Assembly: GCA_036960305.1 (NCBI GenBank)
Contig: JBALWA010000002.1
Span: 160,036-224,035 of the forward strand
Length of the DNA stretch: 64,000 nucleotides
DNA from: JBALVT01 sp036960305
Lineage (GTDB): Bacteria > Pseudomonadota > Gammaproteobacteria > Pseudomonadales > Halieaceae
Direction of reading: 5' to 3'
The notes under the pieces were generated by a model. That model was not told the DNA's origin. It saw only the letters and a program-made list of their open reading frames with translations, and searched no databases. The position numbers and the translations under genes are program-made. Below are positions 40,849 through 50,213 of this stretch, in pieces (position 1 is the stretch's first letter; each line of letters starts with the position of its first letter).

Positions 40849-41439
40849 TTATCGGCTTATACGGTAGATGGCAGTGGTCGCAAACAGGTTGGGCCAGGTC
40901 GTGGCCAATAGGGGTTTGCGGTCGGTATTACCCACCATTTCACGCGCCAGTATGCGGATGTCCTTTTCTTCGCAGAGTGCCTCGAAGTCCTGGACGGTGC
41001 AGAAATGGATGTTGGGTGTATCGTACCAGCTATAGGGCAAAATTTTTGATTGTGGCATTCTACCCCGGGTACCGAGGTGCCAGCGGCAGCGCCAATGTCC
41101 GAAGTTGGGGAAGGTGACGACACATTCGCGACCGATGCGTAACATGTCATCCAGTACCCTGTCGGGGTGGTGGAGCACCTGTAATGCATGGGCCATGACC
41201 ACGGTATCGAAGCTTTGGTCCGGGAAGTTTGCCAGGCTCTTGTCCATGTCTTGCTCAATGATATTGAGGCCACGGGCAATGGCCGCGGTAATATTCTGTG
41301 GGTCTATTTCCAGCCCTATGCCCTCTACCTGGCGCTGCTGCTGTAACAGCTGCAAGAACTCGCCATCACCACAGCCCAGGTCGAGCACCCGTGAGTCCGG
41401 CGCAATCCAGCGTTGAATATGAGCGAGGTCAAGGCGCAT
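40849..41439 (-). CDS. metW: Methionine biosynthesis protein MetW
   Basis: 196 residues, class I methyltransferase fold: V-L-D-L-G-C-G-D-G-E-F near the N-terminus, G-L-E-I-D after it, and F-D-T-V-V-M-A-H-A-L-Q-V-L-H-H-P. MetW works with MetX in proteobacteria and in several species is needed for full acyltransferase activity. It overlaps the metX stop by one base, so the pair should be produced together. Confidence 0.95.
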   Translation of the reverse strand: MRLDLAHIQRWIAPDSRVLDLGCGDGEFLQLLQQQRQVEGIGLEIDPQNITAAIARGLNIIEQDMDKSLANFPDQSFDTVVMAHALQVLHHPDRVLDDMLRIGRECVVTFPNFGHWRCRWHLGTRGRMPQSKILPYSWYDTPNIHFCTVQDFEALCEEKDIRILAREMVGNTDRKPLLATTWPNLFATTAIYRISR

Positions 41440-42587
41440 CAGTTCTCTTCCCTCACGCGGACCATATAGGCATTAAAGACATCCAGGTAGCGTTCGATAG
41501 GCAGGAGAAAAGCATCGTGCCCCTCGCTGGCTTCAATTTCTGCATAGCTGACCGGCCGTCTGGCCGCGATCAGGGCATCCACAATCTCCCGTGATCGCTG
41601 GGGAGAAAAGCGCCAATCAGTCGAGAAGGAGAGCACCAGAAAGCTGCACTGGGCATTACTGAATGCGCTGACCGGGTCGTGACCATACTCTCTGGCCAGG
41701 TCAAAGTAATCGAGTGCCCGGGTCATTAATATATAGGTGTTGGCGTCAAAACTACCGGAAAACTGGCTGCCCTGATGGCGCAGGTAGCTTTCAACCTGGA
41801 ATTCGACATTGTCGTCCGTCCCGGTTTCAAGTGTGCCAGACCGCAGGTCGCGACCAAATTTACGCGCCATGGCATGGTCGGACAAGTAGGTAATATGGCC
41901 GACCATACGGGCCAGGGCCAGACCCTTGTCAGGGATGGTGTTGTTGCTCTGGTAAAAGCCGTCATTGAAGTTTGGGTCCGATGCAATGGCCTGTCTTGCT
42001 ATCTCGTTGAAGGCGATATTTTGTGCGCTTAACTTCATGGCCGAGGCGATTAGCACGCAGTGTCGAACGCGCTCCGGGTACATTAAGGCCCAGCGCATTG
42101 CCTGCATTCCCCCCAGGCTACCGCCGATGACTGCGGCCCAGCTGCCTATTCCCAACAGGTCCGCCAGTCTGGCCTGACTGTTGACCCAATCCCGCGCTCG
42201 CAACGGGGGGAAGTCCGGCCCCCAGGGCTGTCCCGTTTCAGTATTGATCGAACTGGGGCCGGTCGAGCCGTGGCAGCCGCCCAGATTATTCAGGCTGACG
42301 ACAAAAAAATGATCCGTATCGATGGGCTTGCCCGGGCCTATGCACTCATTCCACCAGCCGGGCTTTTTGTCTTCAGGACTGTGGTAGCCAGCGGCGTGGT
42401 GGTGGCCGCTGAGGGCATGGCAGACCAGTACGGCATTGGACGCTGTGTCATTGAGTTTGCCATAGGTTTCGTAGACCAATTCGTAGGCGGCCAGTTCTCG
42501 ACCGCAGGCCAGAGCCAGGGGCTGGTCAAAAACCGCAGTCTGCGGGGTGACGATCCCGACCGAGTGCTTGTCATCCGAAGCGTTCAT
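41439..42587 (-). CDS. metX: Homoserine O-acyltransferase MetX
   Basis: 382 residues, alpha/beta hydrolase fold. The catalytic serine lies in G-G-S-L-G-G-M-Q-A, with N-N-L-G-G-C-H-G-S-T-G-P-S-S before it and a late E-G-H-D-A-F-L-L for the histidine. It activates homoserine for methionine synthesis. In proteobacteria with a metXW pair the acyl donor is usually succinyl-CoA, so MetXS is likely; the sequence alone does not prove it. Follows yggT by 11 bases. Confidence 0.95.
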   Translation of the reverse strand: MNASDDKHSVGIVTPQTAVFDQPLALACGRELAAYELVYETYGKLNDTASNAVLVCHALSGHHHAAGYHSPEDKKPGWWNECIGPGKPIDTDHFFVVSLNNLGGCHGSTGPSSINTETGQPWGPDFPPLRARDWVNSQARLADLLGIGSWAAVIGGSLGGMQAMRWALMYPERVRHCVLIASAMKLSAQNIAFNEIARQAIASDPNFNDGFYQSNNTIPDKGLALARMVGHITYLSDHAMARKFGRDLRSGTLETGTDDNVEFQVESYLRHQGSQFSGSFDANTYILMTRALDYFDLAREYGHDPVSAFSNAQCSFLVLSFSTDWRFSPQRSREIVDALIAARRPVSYAEIEASEGHDAFLLPIERYLDVFNAYMVRVREEN

Positions 42588-42598
42588 CTCGGAGTCTC

Positions 42599-43186
42599 TT
42601 AGAGGCCAATGACCAGAGCCGGGTGCAAACCGCTGGCCGCAGCCATATGGCGCAGTGCGATCTGGACGACATTGATGAGAATAAAAACCAGAATGGGCGA
42701 CAAATCCAACCCGCCCATGGATGGCAGAAGTTTACGCACAGGCGCCATGACAGGCTCGGTTATCTGATGTAATAGATAAATAGCGGGGTGATTGCTTCCA
42801 GGCGCTATCCAGCTGAGGATTATCATGGCCAACAGGGAGAAGAAGTAAATATTCACCAGCAGTCCGATAACACCCAGTGCCGCCCAGATTACGATTGTGA
42901 AGGGGTTGGGCATGCCCAGACTATTGACCAGTAAAAGAACAACAATCGCCAGGATTTGCAGGAGTAAGGCCAGTACCAACGAGGCCATATCGACGCCGCC
43001 AAAGCCGGGAACTATCCGACGCAAGGGCACAACCAGAGGGTTTGTCACCTTGACTAAGAATTGGCAAATGGGGTTATAAAAATCTGCGCGTACGACTTGC
43101 AGCAAAAACCGCAGTAGCATGGCCACCAGATACAGGCTGACGACGGTCTGTACCAGATAGCCAATAATTTCGTTTAAAGCGCCCAT
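42599..43186 (-). CDS. yggT: YggT family integral membrane protein
   Basis: 195 residues with two tandem YGGT units, each two helices and a conserved N-P-I/I-T-x-P-x-x-x-x-x-R segment (P-L-V-V-P-L-R-R-I-V-P and P-V-M-A-P-V-R-K-L-L-P). YggT homologues are linked to osmotic tolerance and, in relatives, to division or envelope processes. It abuts proC with no gap. The yggS-proC-yggT order is widely conserved. Confidence 0.93.
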   Translation of the reverse strand: MGALNEIIGYLVQTVVSLYLVAMLLRFLLQVVRADFYNPICQFLVKVTNPLVVPLRRIVPGFGGVDMASLVLALLLQILAIVVLLLVNSLGMPNPFTIVIWAALGVIGLLVNIYFFSLLAMIILSWIAPGSNHPAIYLLHQITEPVMAPVRKLLPSMGGLDLSPILVFILINVVQIALRHMAAASGLHPALVIGL

Positions 43187-44008
43187 TTATCCCATCTCCT
43201 TTGCCATCTCTGCGGCCCTGTCGGCGGCCGCTTGCATGGCGGTTGTGACTAAACCCCGAATATCGCCTTGTTCAAAGCTCTGTACCGCGCGCTCGGTGGT
43301 GCCAGCGGGGCTGGTAACCCGGCGTCGCAATTCGACCAGGTCAACATCGCTCTCCATCGCCATACGCGATGCACCCAGCGCAGTCTGAATGGCCATGGCG
43401 CTCGCGGTTTCTGTGGTGAGGCCAAGATGCACGCCGGCGTCAATCATCGCCTCCATGAACAGAAAGAAGTATGCCGGGCCACTGCCGGAAAGTGCGGTAA
43501 TCGCATCGAGCTCGATTTCACTGTCTACCCAGGCAGTGATGCCCACAGCAGACAGGATGGCATCGGCAAACTGCCGTTGCTGGTCGTTTACCTGTTCATT
43601 GGCATAGAGCGCGCTGGCGCCACAGCCCACAAGTGCGGGGGTATTGGGCATACAGCGGATAATGGCTGCCTCGGTACCCAAGCGCTGCTGCATGCTGGCA
43701 ATTGTGACGCCGGCGGCGATGGATATTGTGACCGCACCTGCGGCGCGCACAGGTTCTGCGATACTGGCTGTGGCATCGGCCATCACCTGGGGTTTTACTG
43801 CCAGAATGATCACATCGGCGCCCGCGACGGCGTCGGCGTTATTATCTGACACTTTGATCGGGGCAAGGGCCTGGAGTTGTTCCAGGCTCGGCGGGTAGGG
43901 GTCGGCTGCGCAAATTTTTGCCGCCGGGTGGCCACTATCTATCAATCCGCCGATGATACTGCTGGCCATGTTGCCAGCGCCTATAAATGCTATTTGTGGG
44001 TTTTCCAA
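43187..44008 (-). CDS. proC: Pyrroline-5-carboxylate reductase
   Basis: 273 residues from a TTG at 44008, chosen because it gives the family length, starts right before Q-I-A-F-I-G-A-G-N-M and has GGAAG upstream; another TTG at 44035 would add nine residues. The C-terminal signature reads A-L-S-G-S-G-P-A-Y-F-F and V-T-S-P-A-G-T-T-E-R-A. It reduces pyrroline-5-carboxylate to proline. Confidence 0.96.
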   Translation of the reverse strand: MENPQIAFIGAGNMASSIIGGLIDSGHPAAKICAADPYPPSLEQLQALAPIKVSDNNADAVAGADVIILAVKPQVMADATASIAEPVRAAGAVTISIAAGVTIASMQQRLGTEAAIIRCMPNTPALVGCGASALYANEQVNDQQRQFADAILSAVGITAWVDSEIELDAITALSGSGPAYFFLFMEAMIDAGVHLGLTTETASAMAIQTALGASRMAMESDVDLVELRRRVTSPAGTTERAVQSFEQGDIRGLVTTAMQAAADRAAEMAKEMG

Positions 44009-44077
44009 GGAGTCTTCCGTGCTATTGAGTATCAAACGTTTTCAATCGCCCAGTATACACGGCGCCGCAAGGCAAAA

Positions 44078-44770
44078 TCACGTATTCCTTGGTCCGAAAA
44101 TCCCGGTGCCTATTCTCACCAATGTCGAGCCCTCATCGATCGCGGCTTCCATATCTCCGGACATTCCCATCGACAGGGTATCGAGGTTGGGCGCAATAGC
44201 CTTGAGGTCCTCCAGGGCACGTCGCAGCGTGGCGAAGGCCCGCCGTTGTTCTTGCGGATCATTCGTGGCGGCGGGTATGGCCATCAGCCCGCGCAGATTG
44301 AGTCTTGGTAGTTTGTTGATCTCCCCTGCGAGCTCGGAAAGCATTTCCAGGCTGACGCCTGATTTACTTGCCTCACCCGACGTATTCACCTGGATGCACA
44401 CCTGCATTGGCGGTAACTCCGGGGGCCGCTGGTCGTTCAGTCTGCGGGCGACTTTTAGCCTATCCACGCTGTGTACCCAACTAAAATGCTGTGCGATGAG
44501 GCGGGTCTTGTTGGTCTGTATGGGGCCAATGAAGTGCCAGGTCAGGTCCAAATCGTCCAGTTGGAGGATCTTTTCGACCGCTTCTTGTAGGTAATTTTCC
44601 CCAAATTCTCGCAGTCCGCTATCGCAGGCCTCCCGTATCGCCCGTATTGACTGGGTTTTACTGACGGCAAGGATACGAATGTCGGTATTGCTGCGCTGGC
44701 TTTTTTGCGCCGCGAGACGTACTCTTTGAAGTAGCTTTGCTATATTGGCGGTAACAGAGAGATTGCTCAT
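44078..44770 (-). CDS. yggS: PLP homeostasis protein YggS (PLPBP family)
   Basis: 230 residues, alanine-racemase-like barrel without the second domain. The PLP lysine is in L-A-V-S-K-T-Q, and F-G-E-N-Y-L-Q-E, W-H-F-I-G-P-I-Q-T-N-K and S-M-G-M-S-G-D-M-E-A-A-I are all present. It buffers free pyridoxal phosphate. First gene of the long minus-strand operon and divergent from pilT, as in Pseudomonas. Confidence 0.96.
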   Translation of the reverse strand: MSNLSVTANIAKLLQRVRLAAQKSQRSNTDIRILAVSKTQSIRAIREACDSGLREFGENYLQEAVEKILQLDDLDLTWHFIGPIQTNKTRLIAQHFSWVHSVDRLKVARRLNDQRPPELPPMQVCIQVNTSGEASKSGVSLEMLSELAGEINKLPRLNLRGLMAIPAATNDPQEQRRAFATLRRALEDLKAIAPNLDTLSMGMSGDMEAAIDEGSTLVRIGTGIFGPRNT

Positions 44771-44917
44771 GAGCGCGATTCTAGCTGATTCTCAGCTTTG
44801 AACGCGAGTTATACGCCTTAGAAGAAAAAATAAACGCGGCGCGGGGCAGTTCAGCAAGTGGATTTTTACGCTTGCCATGCGTAAGCCGCAGGATGGGATG
44901 TTCGGTAGGGGGAAACC

Positions 44918-45952
44918 ATGGATATAACAGAACTTCTGGCATTTAGCGCAAAACAGGGGGCATCTGACCTGCACCTGTCGGCAGGATTGCCACCTATGAT
45001 CAGGGTCGACGGCGATGTCCGTCGCATCAACCTGCCGCCGATGGAGCATAAGCAGGTTCATGAATTGATCTACGACATCATGAACGACCGACAGCGCAAG
45101 GACTACGAGGAGTTCATGGAGACAGATTTCTCCTTTGAGGTTCCCGGTGTTGCCCGTTTCCGTGTTAACGCCTTTAATCATAACCGGGGTGCCGGCGGCG
45201 TTTTCCGTACGATTCCCTCCAAGGTATTGACCATGGAAGACCTGGGAATGGGGCAGGTTTTTCGGGATATCTCCATGATGCCAAGGGGCCTGGTTCTGGT
45301 GACAGGGCCTACAGGTTCAGGCAAGTCAACGACGCTTGCGGCAATGGTCGATTTTATTAACGATAACAAATACGAGCATATCCTGACGGTGGAAGACCCC
45401 ATCGAATTTGTGCACGAGAGTAAGAAGTGCCTGGTAAACCAACGTGAGGTTCATCGGGACACGCTCGGTTTTTCCGAGGCGCTGCGATCCGCGTTACGGG
45501 AAGACCCCGATATTATTCTCGTGGGCGAGATGCGCGATCTGGAGACGATCAGGCTGGCGTTAACCGCTGCAGAAACGGGTCACCTGGTGTTTGGTACATT
45601 GCACACGACCTCGGCAGCCAAGACGATTGACCGTGTGGTCGATGTTTTCCCCGGAGAAGAAAAATCCATGGTGCGCTCCATGTTGTCAGAATCGCTACAG
45701 GCGGTTATTTCCCAGACTTTGCTAAAACGTACGACCGGGGGTCGAGTGGCGGCTCACGAGATCATGCGGGGCACCTCAGCCATCCGCAACCTGATCAGGG
45801 AAGATAAAGTGGCGCAGATGTACTCCGCTATCCAGACGGGGCACGCACTGGGTATGCAGACCATGGACCAGTGTTTGACGGATATGCTGGACAAACGGAT
45901 TATTTCCAGAGAGGCAGCGAAAGAGAAAGCAAGAATGCCGGACAACTTTTAA
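44918..45952 (+). CDS. pilT: Type IV pilus retraction ATPase PilT
   Basis: 344 residues. N-terminal G-A-S-D-L-H-L-S-A-G-L-P, Walker A G-P-T-G-S-G-K-S-T-T, Asp box and Walker B around D-P-D-I-I-L-V-G-E-M-R-D, His box H-L-V-F-G-T-L-H-T. The C-terminal A-I-R-N-L-I-R-E motif needed for retraction is intact. It powers pilus retraction for twitching. GGGGGA lies just before the ATG. pilU follows 41 bases later. Confidence 0.97.
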   Translation: MDITELLAFSAKQGASDLHLSAGLPPMIRVDGDVRRINLPPMEHKQVHELIYDIMNDRQRKDYEEFMETDFSFEVPGVARFRVNAFNHNRGAGGVFRTIPSKVLTMEDLGMGQVFRDISMMPRGLVLVTGPTGSGKSTTLAAMVDFINDNKYEHILTVEDPIEFVHESKKCLVNQREVHRDTLGFSEALRSALREDPDIILVGEMRDLETIRLALTAAETGHLVFGTLHTTSAAKTIDRVVDVFPGEEKSMVRSMLSESLQAVISQTLLKRTTGGRVAAHEIMRGTSAIRNLIREDKVAQMYSAIQTGHALGMQTMDQCLTDMLDKRIISREAAKEKARMPDNF

Positions 45953-45993
45953 CTCAATAAAAATATTGGGGCGAAAATTCAGGGAGAGCGTAA

Positions 45994-47127
45994 ATGAATA
46001 TTGATGATTTACTCCAGCGGGTGGTCAAGGAAAAGGCCTCAGACGGGTTCATTTCGGCCGGGGCTGCCCCCAGTATAAAAGTTGACGGTGAATTACACCC
46101 CATCTCGGACCGCAAGGTCACGGAGGAAGAGGCGAAAGCACTGGTCCTATCGGTGATGCGAGAAGATCAGCAGGAAGAGTTTCTGGAGCACCACGAATGT
46201 AATTTCGCCATCACCCGGGGGGACCTGGGTCGGTTCAGGGTAAGCGCATTTGTACAACGCGAGAGGTGCGGCATGGTTATACGCCGCATCGAGGCGGAAA
46301 TACCGACGGTAGAGTCCCTGGAATTACCGCCTATTATCAACGAATTGGCCATGACCAAGCGGGGCCTGGTGATTTACGTTGGCGCTACCGGTACGGGTAA
46401 ATCAACGACGCTGGCGGCGATGGTGGGTTTCCGCAATCGGAATAGTCACGGCCATATCATCAGTGTCGAGGACCCGATCGAATTTATTCACGAGCATGCC
46501 GGCTGCATCGTAACGCAGCGGGAAGTCGGCCTGGATACAGAATCTTTTGACGTGGCGCTCAAGAATACGCTCCGGCAGGCACCCGACGTCATAATGATTG
46601 GCGAGGTACGTTCGGCGGAAACCATGGCGCAGGCCCTGACCTTCGCCGAAACGGGCCATTTGTGCCTGTGCACGCTGCACGCGAATAATGCAAACCAGGC
46701 ACTGGATCGCATCCAGAGCTTTTTCCCGCCGAATCAGCACGCCCAGATATGGATGGACCTGTCGCTTAATCTGAAAGCGATGGTTGCACAGCAACTGTTG
46801 CCCAAAAAATCCGGTGTTGGTCGTATCCCCGTGGTTGAAGTGCTACTCAATACGCCGCTGGTTGCGGACTATATTCGCAAAGGGGAGGTTCACCTGATCA
46901 AGGAGGTGATAGCCAAGTCCAATGAATTGGGTATGCAAACGCTGGACCAGTCTCTGGTGCAACACTATAAAGACGGCAATATCTCCCTGGAAGACGCGGT
47001 GCGTTACGCGGACTCCTCCAACGATGTGCGGTTGATGATAAAAATGTTCGAAAAAGGTCGCGCGGTAGATGGCAATATCGACTTAACTTATGACGAAACG
47101 GATACCGGGCGTCACCACAGGCGCTAA
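45994..47127 (+). CDS. pilU: Type IV pilus retraction ATPase PilU
   Basis: 377 residues, PilT paralogue with Walker A G-A-T-G-T-G-K-S-T-T, A-P-D-V-I-M-I-G-E-V-R-S and a longer hydrophilic C-terminal tail ending H-H-R-R. It lacks the A-I-R-N-L-I-R-E motif of PilT, as PilU proteins do, and acts as an accessory retraction motor with PilT. GGGAGAG precedes the ATG. The 3' end overlaps convergent ruvX by four bases. Confidence 0.96.
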   Translation: MNIDDLLQRVVKEKASDGFISAGAAPSIKVDGELHPISDRKVTEEEAKALVLSVMREDQQEEFLEHHECNFAITRGDLGRFRVSAFVQRERCGMVIRRIEAEIPTVESLELPPIINELAMTKRGLVIYVGATGTGKSTTLAAMVGFRNRNSHGHIISVEDPIEFIHEHAGCIVTQREVGLDTESFDVALKNTLRQAPDVIMIGEVRSAETMAQALTFAETGHLCLCTLHANNANQALDRIQSFFPPNQHAQIWMDLSLNLKAMVAQQLLPKKSGVGRIPVVEVLLNTPLVADYIRKGEVHLIKEVIAKSNELGMQTLDQSLVQHYKDGNISLEDAVRYADSSNDVRLMIKMFEKGRAVDGNIDLTYDETDTGRHHRR

Positions 47128-47558
47128 AGCCGCCCGGTTTCTCTCATCCAGGTTTGCAGAATGAGCTCGGCGGCATAGCTGTCCACCGGGCTTGCCTTGT
47201 AATCACCCCGGTGGCCCAGGTCCTGCAAGTCCTGCTTGGCCTCGTAGCTCGTGAGGCGTTCATCAACCATCTCCACCTTGTGGCCAAACCGTCCGTGCAG
47301 GCGCCTGGCGAATTTGCGTGCACGCTCGCCCATTGCGCCATCTGTTCCATCCATGTTCAGGGGGTCGCCGACGATGAGTAAATCGGGTCGCCATTCTGTT
47401 AACAATTTCTCGAGTTCAGGCCACTGCGGAATGCCGTCTTTTGCCTTGATGATGGTCAGGGGCTGGGTCGTAGCGGTCAGGCAATTGCCCACGGCAATGC
47501 CGATCTGTCTAAGCCCATAGTCAAAGGCGAGTACGGTAAGAATTGTTTTGCTGCTCAC
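47124..47558 (-). CDS. ruvX: Holliday junction resolvase-like protein RuvX (YqgF)
   Basis: 144 residues from a GTG at 47558. N-terminal L-A-F-D-Y-G-L-R-Q-I-G-I-A-V-G is the RNase H-like catalytic strand; V-G-D-P-L-N-M-D-G and the late D-E-R-L-T-S-Y-E-A follow. It is implicated in 16S rRNA 5' end processing and possibly recombination. It follows yqgE by 15 bases, the universal pairing. Confidence 0.96.
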   Translation of the reverse strand: MSSKTILTVLAFDYGLRQIGIAVGNCLTATTQPLTIIKAKDGIPQWPELEKLLTEWRPDLLIVGDPLNMDGTDGAMGERARKFARRLHGRFGHKVEMVDERLTSYEAKQDLQDLGHRGDYKASPVDSYAAELILQTWMRETGRL

Positions 47559-47573
47559 GCTATAGAGGGTCTA

Positions 47574-48167
47574 TTACGCGTGGCCGGCCTGGCCGCAGAT
47601 CAGGTTCATGTCGATACCCAGCACTGCGGCAGCCGCACCCATTCTTTGCTGGTAGGGGGTGGAGAAAATGATGTCCCCATCCGCCGGGAGTGTGAGCCAG
47701 CTGTTCTCAGCCAACTCAAATTCCAGTTGGCCGGCGGTCCACCCGGCATAGCCAAGCGCGATTAAGTGCTCTTGTGGCCCAGCGCCCTTGGCGATGGCCC
47801 GAAGAATATCCCGGGACGTTGTCAGCGTGATCTCTGGAGTGATTTTCAGGCTGGCTTCCCAGCGTTTTTCACAGTTGCGATGGAGCACAAAGCCGTGATC
47901 TATCTGCACCGGGCCGCCTGCCATTACAGGTACATCTGCGAAATTCCTGCTGGAGGAAATCTCCAAATGTTCAAAGATTTCATCTACCGATAATTCCAGT
48001 GGCTGGTTGATAACAATACCCATTGCGCCGCTCTCGCCGTGCTCGCAAATATAGGTAATGCTCTGTGAGAAAATACCTTCCGACAGGCTGGGCATAGCCA
48101 ACAGGAAGTGATTACGCAAACTGGCGGTGCTGCTGGAGGAGCTTGGCCGGTGAAAAGTTTTTGGCAT
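47574..48167 (-). CDS. yqgE: YqgE/AlgH family protein (DUF179)
   Basis: 197 residues from the ATG at 48167; upstream in-frame codons overlap the tonB end and are less likely. Signature N-H-F-L-L-A-M-P-S-L, Y-I-C-E-H-G-x-x-G-A-M-G-I-V-I-N-Q-P-L, and late G-Y-A-G-W-x-A-G-Q-L-E-x-E. Function not settled; AlgH was named from alginate regulation in Pseudomonas. It sits between tonB and ruvX, as in Pseudomonas. Confidence 0.94.
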   Translation of the reverse strand: MPKTFHRPSSSSSTASLRNHFLLAMPSLSEGIFSQSITYICEHGESGAMGIVINQPLELSVDEIFEHLEISSSRNFADVPVMAGGPVQIDHGFVLHRNCEKRWEASLKITPEITLTTSRDILRAIAKGAGPQEHLIALGYAGWTAGQLEFELAENSWLTLPADGDIIFSTPYQQRMGAAAAVLGIDMNLICGQAGHA

Positions 48168-48208
48168 GTCGACTCGTCGAATTTTTGTGGTCGCCCTGAT
48201 GAGAGCCT

Positions 48209-49078
48209 TTATCCTGAGCTTAGTCGGTTTTCCTGGAATTGCCATGTACGGATGATTTCCAGCTTATCGGTGGTAGCACGCAGTTCGGCTGGGAAGGGCG
48301 AGAAGGGCGCCGCCAGTTGAACAATTTTCATGGCGGCTTCGTCCAGCACCGCATAGCCTGAGGAAGAAAGCACCTGGATGTTTTCCAGGCTTCCGTCCTG
48401 CCGAATCACGACGAGCAGGCTGAGCTCACCGTAAATACCGTAACGCAGTGACGCCTCGGGATAATACTTGTTGCCCACGGCCTCCAGTCGGGATCGCCAA
48501 TCGTGTAAATAGGCAGCGTCAACCGCTCGCTTCGCCGACACCGAGGACAAGCGCCTGACTCTGGGTCGGTCGGCGTAGGCTCTGTTCTGGTCGTCAAGAC
48601 TTGCTTCGAGACTGGCGAGTTGCTCTGACAGCCGGTCAACCTCCGGGCTGATGCCTGTCAGTTCGCCCTGTTTTTGTTCCTGCTCACTCGGGCTATTGTC
48701 CATCAGGATCTTGTTGGGGGAGGCGGTGGAAACAACCGGCACTTCGCGCAGGCGGGTTTGCGGGGGGGACAATTGTTGGCTTCGAGCTGGTGCAGCCTGG
48801 GGTCTGGGTAAAGGGGCGGGCGGCGTGCTGGAGCCCCGGTCGCGTTCGGCCATTTCGCCACTGCCAACCTGGTTGGACTGGGCAATATGCTTGGCTTCAT
48901 CCGGGGCGGCTGAGTTGGGCCGGGTCGTCAGGGTGACATGCAGTTGTCGGTCGTAATTGCGCGATTGATGGGCTTCAAAGCTCAGGCCCAGAATCAGGAC
49001 TAAGTGTATAGCGGCCGCCACAAATACCGCAAAGCCCATGCGGTCACTACTGACGTGCTCAGTTTCCTGATAATACAT
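48209..49078 (-). CDS. TonB-like energy transducer
   Basis: 289 residues. One membrane helix (about residues 14-33), then a long Pro/Gln/Ser-rich linker (about 80-135), a charged helical segment, and a TonB C-terminal domain (about 205-285) with Y-P-E-A-S-L-R-Y-G-I-Y-G-E-L and L-S-S-S-G-Y-A-V-L-D-E-A-A. No exbB or exbD is adjacent. The gene lies at the position of tonB3 of P. aeruginosa, beside gshB; tonB3 affects twitching motility there, and pilTU are also near here. A pilus-related role is possible but not shown. Confidence 0.85.
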   Translation of the reverse strand: MYYQETEHVSSDRMGFAVFVAAAIHLVLILGLSFEAHQSRNYDRQLHVTLTTRPNSAAPDEAKHIAQSNQVGSGEMAERDRGSSTPPAPLPRPQAAPARSQQLSPPQTRLREVPVVSTASPNKILMDNSPSEQEQKQGELTGISPEVDRLSEQLASLEASLDDQNRAYADRPRVRRLSSVSAKRAVDAAYLHDWRSRLEAVGNKYYPEASLRYGIYGELSLLVVIRQDGSLENIQVLSSSGYAVLDEAAMKIVQLAAPFSPFPAELRATTDKLEIIRTWQFQENRLSSG

Positions 49079-49110
49079 CTGATGCCCCGTGACGACGATG
49101 CCGTGAAGCC

Positions 49111-50067
49111 CTAGCGCCGACTCTCAAGTTCCCCTGCTATACATTCCATGAGTTGGCCGCTGATGTCCAGATCGTATGCGCTGTCAATTTCACGAATACA
49201 GGTTGGACTGGTGACATTTATCTCGGTGAGATAGTCGCCAATGACATCAAGACCGGCGAAAAGCAGTCCTTTTTCCCGCAGAGTGGGGCCAATTTGTGCC
49301 GCTATCCAGAGGTCACGCTCTGTCAGTGGTTGGGCACGACCTGTACCGCCCGCCGCCAGGTTGCCCCGGGTCTCTCCGCTGGACGGGATCCGTGCCAGGC
49401 CGTAGGGCACCGGTTCTCCGTTAATCATCAGAATACGTTTGTCTCCATTGACGATCTCAGGCAGGTAGCGTTGAGCCATTATCGTTGTGCTGCCGAAGTC
49501 GGTCAGCGTTTCCAGGATGACGTTAACATTTGGATCGTCCGCTTTGACCCGGAAAATTGAGGCTCCACCCATGCCGTCCAGGGGCTTGAAGATGACGTCC
49601 TGGTGCTCATTATGGAAGGCTTTCAGGCGAGCGGAGTCAGCACTTACCAACACGGGAGGACAGCATTGTGGGAACTCCGTAGCAAAAATCTTTTCGTTAC
49701 AGTCGCGTAGGCTCTGGCAGCGATTGACGATAAGCGTTCCTTTGCGCTCGGCCTGCTCCATTAGATAGGTCGTGTAGATATACTCGTTGTCGAAGGGCGG
49801 ATCTACGCGCATTAACACAACATCCAAATCCGCAAGGTCTCTTTCCTCAGCGCTTTCCAGGGCGTACCAGGCATCAGGGTTCTGGAAAACCTCCAGCTTG
49901 GCCATATTGGCACGGGCCACTCCCTGATCCAGCAAGAGGTCGTGTTGCTCCATATAGTATAAAGTCCAGCCGCGTTGTTGGGCGGCCCACAGCATGGCCA
50001 GTGTGCTGTCCTTCTTGTAGTTAAGTTTGGCAATGGGATCCATTACCACACCAAGTTTTATGCTCAT
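49111..50067 (-). CDS. gshB: Glutathione synthetase
   Basis: 318 residues, ATP-grasp enzyme. N-terminal V-M-D-P-I-A-x-L-N-Y-K-K-D-S-T-L-A-M, ATP site with K-P-L-D-G-M-G-G-A-S-I-F, and late G-L-D-V-I-G-D-Y-L-T-E-I-N-V-T-S-P-T. It ligates glycine to gamma-glutamylcysteine. First gene of the gshB-tonB-yqgE-ruvX run. The chemotaxis-like pil genes that follow gshB in Pseudomonas are absent. Confidence 0.97.
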   Translation of the reverse strand: MSIKLGVVMDPIAKLNYKKDSTLAMLWAAQQRGWTLYYMEQHDLLLDQGVARANMAKLEVFQNPDAWYALESAEERDLADLDVVLMRVDPPFDNEYIYTTYLMEQAERKGTLIVNRCQSLRDCNEKIFATEFPQCCPPVLVSADSARLKAFHNEHQDVIFKPLDGMGGASIFRVKADDPNVNVILETLTDFGSTTIMAQRYLPEIVNGDKRILMINGEPVPYGLARIPSSGETRGNLAAGGTGRAQPLTERDLWIAAQIGPTLREKGLLFAGLDVIGDYLTEINVTSPTCIREIDSAYDLDISGQLMECIAGELESRR

Positions 50068-50213
50068 TTACAGTGCCTTAGCTTTCATCGAGGCCTGCTA
50101 ACTTACGCAAACCGGGAAGGAGGTGCAAGAGCGTCCGGGCAAGGGAATGCGCACGGGACTCAAATATGGCATAGAATGTCGCCACAGAGACTTTGTCGTA
50201 AGGATTTTAGGGT

